Source of the DNA: Paenibacillus xerothermodurans
GTDB taxonomy: Bacteria; Bacillota; Bacilli; Paenibacillales; NBRC-103111
Direction of reading: 5' to 3'
Assembly: GCF_002220865.2 (NCBI RefSeq)
Contig: NZ_NHRJ02000001.1
Span: 720,237-784,236 of the forward strand
Length of the DNA stretch: 64,000 bases
How positions within the stretch are numbered: the first letter of the stretch is position 1; each line of letters begins with the position of its first letter. Both the position numbers and the translations under genes were made by a program. The notes beneath the pieces were generated by a model that ran no database searches, was not told the DNA's origin, and saw only the letters and a list, made by a program, of their open reading frames with translations. Positions 61,342-64,000 of the stretch are shown here, in pieces.

Positions 61342-62814
61342 ATGCTAAAAATTGCGATGATAGGCGCAGGCAGCGTGGGCTTTACAAGACGATTGATGAT
61401 GGACCTGTTGGCGGTGCCGGAATTCCAGGACACGGAGTTTCGCCTGATGGACATTAACGAAGAAAATTTAGAAATGATCGCCAACCTATGTACAGCAATG
61501 ATTCACACGAACGGACTGGCGGCGACGGTAATCCCCACCACCGTGCAGCGCGAAGCAGTGAAAGATGCGGATTATGTGTTTTGCATGGCCCGGGTTGGCG
61601 GGTTGGAAGCATTTCAGCACGACGTGGAAATCCCCTTGAGGTACGGGGTGGATCAGTGTGTGGGCGATACCTTAGGTCCTGGCGGCGTATTTTTCGGACT
61701 GCGAACGATCCCCGTACTGCTCGACCTCGCCAAGGATATGCGTGAACTGGCGCCAAATGCGTTACTGTTGAACTATTCTAATCCCATGGCGATGAACACG
61801 TGGGCGCTGCGGCGTGCAGGCGGTATCAAAGTGGTTGGACTTTGCCACGGTGTACAAGGAGGACATAAGCAGATCGCGACGGCTTTGGGCCTGCCGCAGG
61901 AGGAAATGGATTTCATCTGCGCAGGCATCAATCATCAAACGTGGTACATACAAGTCACACACAAAGGTAATGACATGCTCCCCTATCTGTTGGAGGCGTT
62001 CGAACGACATCCAGCGCTTTCGAAAAGCGAGCCATGCCGCATAGATGTGCTGAGACGATTCGGTTATTATTCAACCGAATCCAATGGTCATCTCAGTGAA
62101 TATCTTCCGTGGTACCGCAAACGTAAAGAGGAAATCGACAAATGGATTTATCCGGATGTTTGGATCGGAGGCAGCACTGCCGGTTATCTAAACCATTGCA
62201 AAGATAAAACAGAGGAATACAGAGAAATGTATCCGAAGTGGCTAAACGGTGAAGCAGAATACATCAGGTTGGGGGAACGTTCCAACGAGCACGGATCTTA
62301 TATTATAGAAGCATTGGAAACCGGCCGCACTTACCGTGGACATTTTAACGTTGAAAATCGCGGAAACATATCTAACCTTCCTGACGGCTGTACGATAGAA
62401 ATTCCGGGGTATGTCGATGCCAACGGAATTAGTATGACCGTCATAGGCGATCTCCCGCTGCAGTGCGCCGCCACATGCCGTGCAAGCATCAGCGTGCAGG
62501 AAATGGCTGTGCACGCAGCGTTGACCGGAGACCGTGAGCTGGTGAAACTGGCTGTTCTGCACGATCCGCTTACCGCTGCTGTATGTTCCACCGATGAAGT
62601 CTGGAGCATGTGCGATGAGATGTTCGAAGCGCTCGCACAATGGATGCCGCAATTCAACGGCGAAGGCAGAAGGTGGTCCGATATTCCGCAACCGGACGGC
62701 GGTAACTACAGATTTGCACGGAGCAAGCGGCATCACTCCCTTCCGACTTACACGGAGGGTTATAACAATCAGCAGCCGGATGAAAGACTGATTGTGGGAC
62801 ACAGCGATAATTAG
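61342..62814 (+). CDS. Glycoside hydrolase family 4 enzyme, MelA-like
   Basis: A 490-residue NAD- and metal-dependent glycosidase. The Rossmann motif IGAGSVGFTRRLMMDLL opens the protein; DTLGPGGVFFGLRTIP, NYSNPMAMNTWAL, CHGVQGG and INHQTWY follow, all lining the active site. Overall it is closest to alpha-galactosidase MelA, but the Cys motif is CHGV where MelA has CHSV. GGAGG precedes the ATG. It is divergent from LacI and the importer with two large enzymes, so it probably takes part in the same pathway, cutting an alpha-linked sugar inside the cell. Confidence 0.9.
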   Translation: MLKIAMIGAGSVGFTRRLMMDLLAVPEFQDTEFRLMDINEENLEMIANLCTAMIHTNGLAATVIPTTVQREAVKDADYVFCMARVGGLEAFQHDVEIPLRYGVDQCVGDTLGPGGVFFGLRTIPVLLDLAKDMRELAPNALLLNYSNPMAMNTWALRRAGGIKVVGLCHGVQGGHKQIATALGLPQEEMDFICAGINHQTWYIQVTHKGNDMLPYLLEAFERHPALSKSEPCRIDVLRRFGYYSTESNGHLSEYLPWYRKRKEEIDKWIYPDVWIGGSTAGYLNHCKDKTEEYREMYPKWLNGEAEYIRLGERSNEHGSYIIEALETGRTYRGHFNVENRGNISNLPDGCTIEIPGYVDANGISMTVIGDLPLQCAATCRASISVQEMAVHAALTGDRELVKLAVLHDPLTAAVCSTDEVWSMCDEMFEALAQWMPQFNGEGRRWSDIPQPDGGNYRFARSKRHHSLPTYTEGYNNQQPDERLIVGHSDN

Positions 62815-62855
62815 TGTGAATGACACGAGACACTTCCCAATCGGCAGAGCAAAAC

Positions 62856-62884
62856 AAAGACCTGGCCAATGCCAGGTCTTTATT
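62856..62884 (+). terminator. Terminator of the GH4 gene
   Basis: AAAGACCTGGC pairs perfectly with GCCAGGTCTTT around a CAAT loop, followed by ATTT. It lies about 40 bases after the stop codon. Confidence 0.85.
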
Positions 62885-62934
62885 TGCCGGAAAATGCGGA
62901 ATGAAACATAGCGAGAAAATGTGGCGGCGGCGCG

Positions 62935-63531
62935 TGCAATTGGCTTTGGTGACCCAATCAAAGCTATTCTCCTCCAGGAACGAGAAGAAAAGCTTGCAAA
63001 AGTACCACCGATCCATAGCCACCCAGAAGCCGCATGAAACAGATTCACGCAACTTGAGTAGCATTTGCTTGGCCAAATCGGAGTGGTCATAAAGCCAGCT
63101 CAGAAACGGAAGCTGCTTGGCAAAGGGATGCGCGCTGTGGGTGTCATCGAGATTTACGACATCTCCATCGGTAAGCGCATCAGGATCTTGCTGCAAACGC
63201 TCGACACGTTTTTTCCAAACGTCGTCCAAGCAAAGTCTTTCGTAAAGAAGCGACTTAAAGTGTACTGTGCAAGCTTCAAGGCTGAAACATTTGCTTCAGC
63301 AGAGCGTCTTTGTCGGCCAATTGCGCTTTCTGGGCGACGGAAGAGCGTAACGAGGCCGACGACGTAGAGGCAGCAAATTAACCAGGACGGAGTCCCATTG
63401 CGTTTCATGATGCCAGATTGCGCGAGTAACAAAGAGAAGTCAAAACGCTCCCACAGACTGTTCAGAATGGGGGCTGCAGCACATTCGCTGTGATTCAAAT
63501 CTTTGATCTTTGGCTTTTGTAACGTTGACAT
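62935..63531 (-). pseudogene. Decayed IS4-like (DDE) transposase
   Basis: On the minus strand two overlapping frames encode pieces of one transposase. The first starts MSTLQKPKIKDLNHSEC with GGTGA upstream and runs through RFDFSLLLAQSGIMKRNGTPSW; the second carries HFKSLLYERLCLDDVW, VVNLDDTHSAHPFAKQ and VSCGFWVAMDRWYFCK, ending at FDWVTKA. A frameshift lies near 63355. A step directly from WLYDHSD to LAKQMLLKL suggests an internal deletion, and the C-terminal third is absent. The element is inactive. Where its ends lie is unclear; the sequence breaks into unrelated DNA close to the GH4 terminator. Confidence 0.75.
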
Positions 63532-63621
63532 TGGAATATCACCTACAATCGAGAAGATATACCCGTTAAAAAGGTATCCTTCGCGATTATTGGGGTGTTT
63601 CTGGAAAGTCAAGTGATTTTT

Positions 63622-63822
63622 ATGGACTTTTATGGGTTTAGAGTAAAATTATATGAAATCTATGCATTTCCCCTCAATTGGGGTGAACTGCATAGGTCAT
63701 GGAATAAATTAATACCGGAAGTTGGTTCCAAAGCAGTACCCCATTATCAAGTTATCCTTACTACAGGTATTAATAAATATCCTCCAGAATTTAAGCCATA
63801 CGTTAGAGATACTTTTAGCTGA
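63622..63822 (+). CDS. Unassigned AT-rich 66-residue ORF
   Basis: A short protein, MDFYGFRVKLYEIYAFPLN onward, containing ILTTGINKYPPEFKPYVRD, in DNA that is clearly more AT-rich than the rest of the window. No convincing ribosome site is seen; an in-frame GTG lies nine codons upstream. It lies between two insertion-sequence regions and ends directly at the putative IS3 boundary. It may be the remnant of a longer gene cut by the insertion, or an independent small gene. No family recognised. Confidence 0.4.
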   Translation: MDFYGFRVKLYEIYAFPLNWGELHRSWNKLIPEVGSKAVPHYQVILTTGINKYPPEFKPYVRDTFS

Positions 63823-64000
63823 TGTATAATGCTCCCATAGGTTGAGACACGGGAGAGTGATAAATAAGTTATAATAAGATTATGGAAAAACGGAACCGAT
63901 ATACCTCAGATTTTAAGACGAAGGTCGTGCTGGAGGTCCTCCGCGAGGAGCAGACCGTCAACGAGATCGCAGCCAAATATGAATTGAGCCCGGTGATGAT
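63823..64000 (+). mobile_element. Left end of an IS3-type insertion sequence (continues beyond window)
   Basis: The left boundary is placed at TGTATAATGCTCCCATAGG because IS3-family ends usually begin with TG and the transposase gene starts about 60 bases later. The right end is outside the window, so terminal repeats and target duplication cannot be checked. Confidence 0.5.
63882..64000 (+). CDS. IS3-family transposase OrfA, 5' part
   Basis: The first 39 codons are visible, opening MEKRNRYTSDFKTKVVLEVL and then EEQTVNEIAAKYELSP, the helix-turn-helix of IS3-family OrfA proteins (HTH_Tnp_1). It runs off the end of the window. The preceding gap has TATAAT-like sequences and no clear ribosome site. 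Confidence 0.8.
   Translation, partial: MEKRNRYTSDFKTKVVLEVLREEQTVNEIAAKYELSPVM

Noticed and set aside
61342..62814. Calling the GH4 gene an alpha-galacturonidase (LplD) because of the pectin-like context
   Set aside because: LplD-type enzymes carry CHEV; this protein has CHGV and is MelA-like overall.

Overview
The window reads as a chromosomal segment of a Paenibacillus-like, endospore-forming member of the Bacillota. Pointers are strong AGGAGG-type ribosome sites, several RBS-supported TTG/GTG starts, a PdaA-type spore-cortex deacetylase, CcpA-type cre sites, an OpuC osmoprotectant importer, GlpP, DeoR/LacI/AraC regulators and many solute-binding lipoproteins. I saw no rRNA, tRNA, CRISPR array or phage module. 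Species assignment is inference from gene content.

Layout. 1-5.9 kb: tail of an unknown gene, a YihY/BrkB membrane protein, cstA-ybdD (carbon-starvation transporter with a cre site), pdaA and a DHH phosphoesterase. 6.2-9.1 kb: a TrpXYZ-type ABC importer. 9.2-15.1 kb: L-rhamnose catabolism (rhaEW, an ASRT-family small protein, rhaI, rhaB, DeoR-type rhaR). 15.6-16.3 kb: SGNH esterase. 16.4-19.6 kb: nucleoside/ribose salvage (nucleoside hydrolase divergent from lacI-rbsK, with paired palindromic operators). 19.8-23.3 kb: opuCA-CB-CC-CD. 23.4-24.0 kb: UPF0316/YebE protein. 24.5-27.7 kb: sugar ABC importer without an ATPase. 28.0-35.5 kb: a glycerophosphodiester-scavenging operon (glpP, glpQ-like phosphodiesterase, NagD-like HAD broken by an in-frame TGA, metallophosphoesterase, ugpCAEB-like importer). 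35.7-43.4 kb: Opp-type importer plus sugar isomerase/epimerase, divergent from an AraC regulator, probably for oligosaccharides. 43.5-50.3 kb: PhyH dioxygenase, LplABC-type importer and a membrane-anchored AraC regulator. 50.7-51.7 kb: two small unassigned proteins, one ending in a Tyr-rich tail. 51.9-62.8 kb: a LacI-controlled importer with two large cytoplasmic proteins that look like uncharacterised glycan-active enzymes, divergent from a GH4 glycosidase. 62.9-64.0 kb: decayed IS4-like transposase, an AT-rich small ORF and the left end of an IS3-type element.

How the parts work together. Almost every block is a self-contained catabolic island: a lipoprotein receptor, two permeases, one or more intracellular enzymes and a local regulator. 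Three of the sugar importers have no ATPase gene; the single UgpC/MsmX-type ATPase (31086-32159) or another one elsewhere may power them. Rhamnose catabolism, an acetylesterase-like SGNH enzyme, an Opp-type oligosaccharide importer and the glycan-enzyme operon fit a plant-polysaccharide lifestyle, with CcpA-type sites suggesting global carbon control. The least understood parts are the two-enzyme operon at 51.9-59.8 kb, the ASRT protein in the rhamnose operon, and the dioxygenase in the Lpl-type locus.
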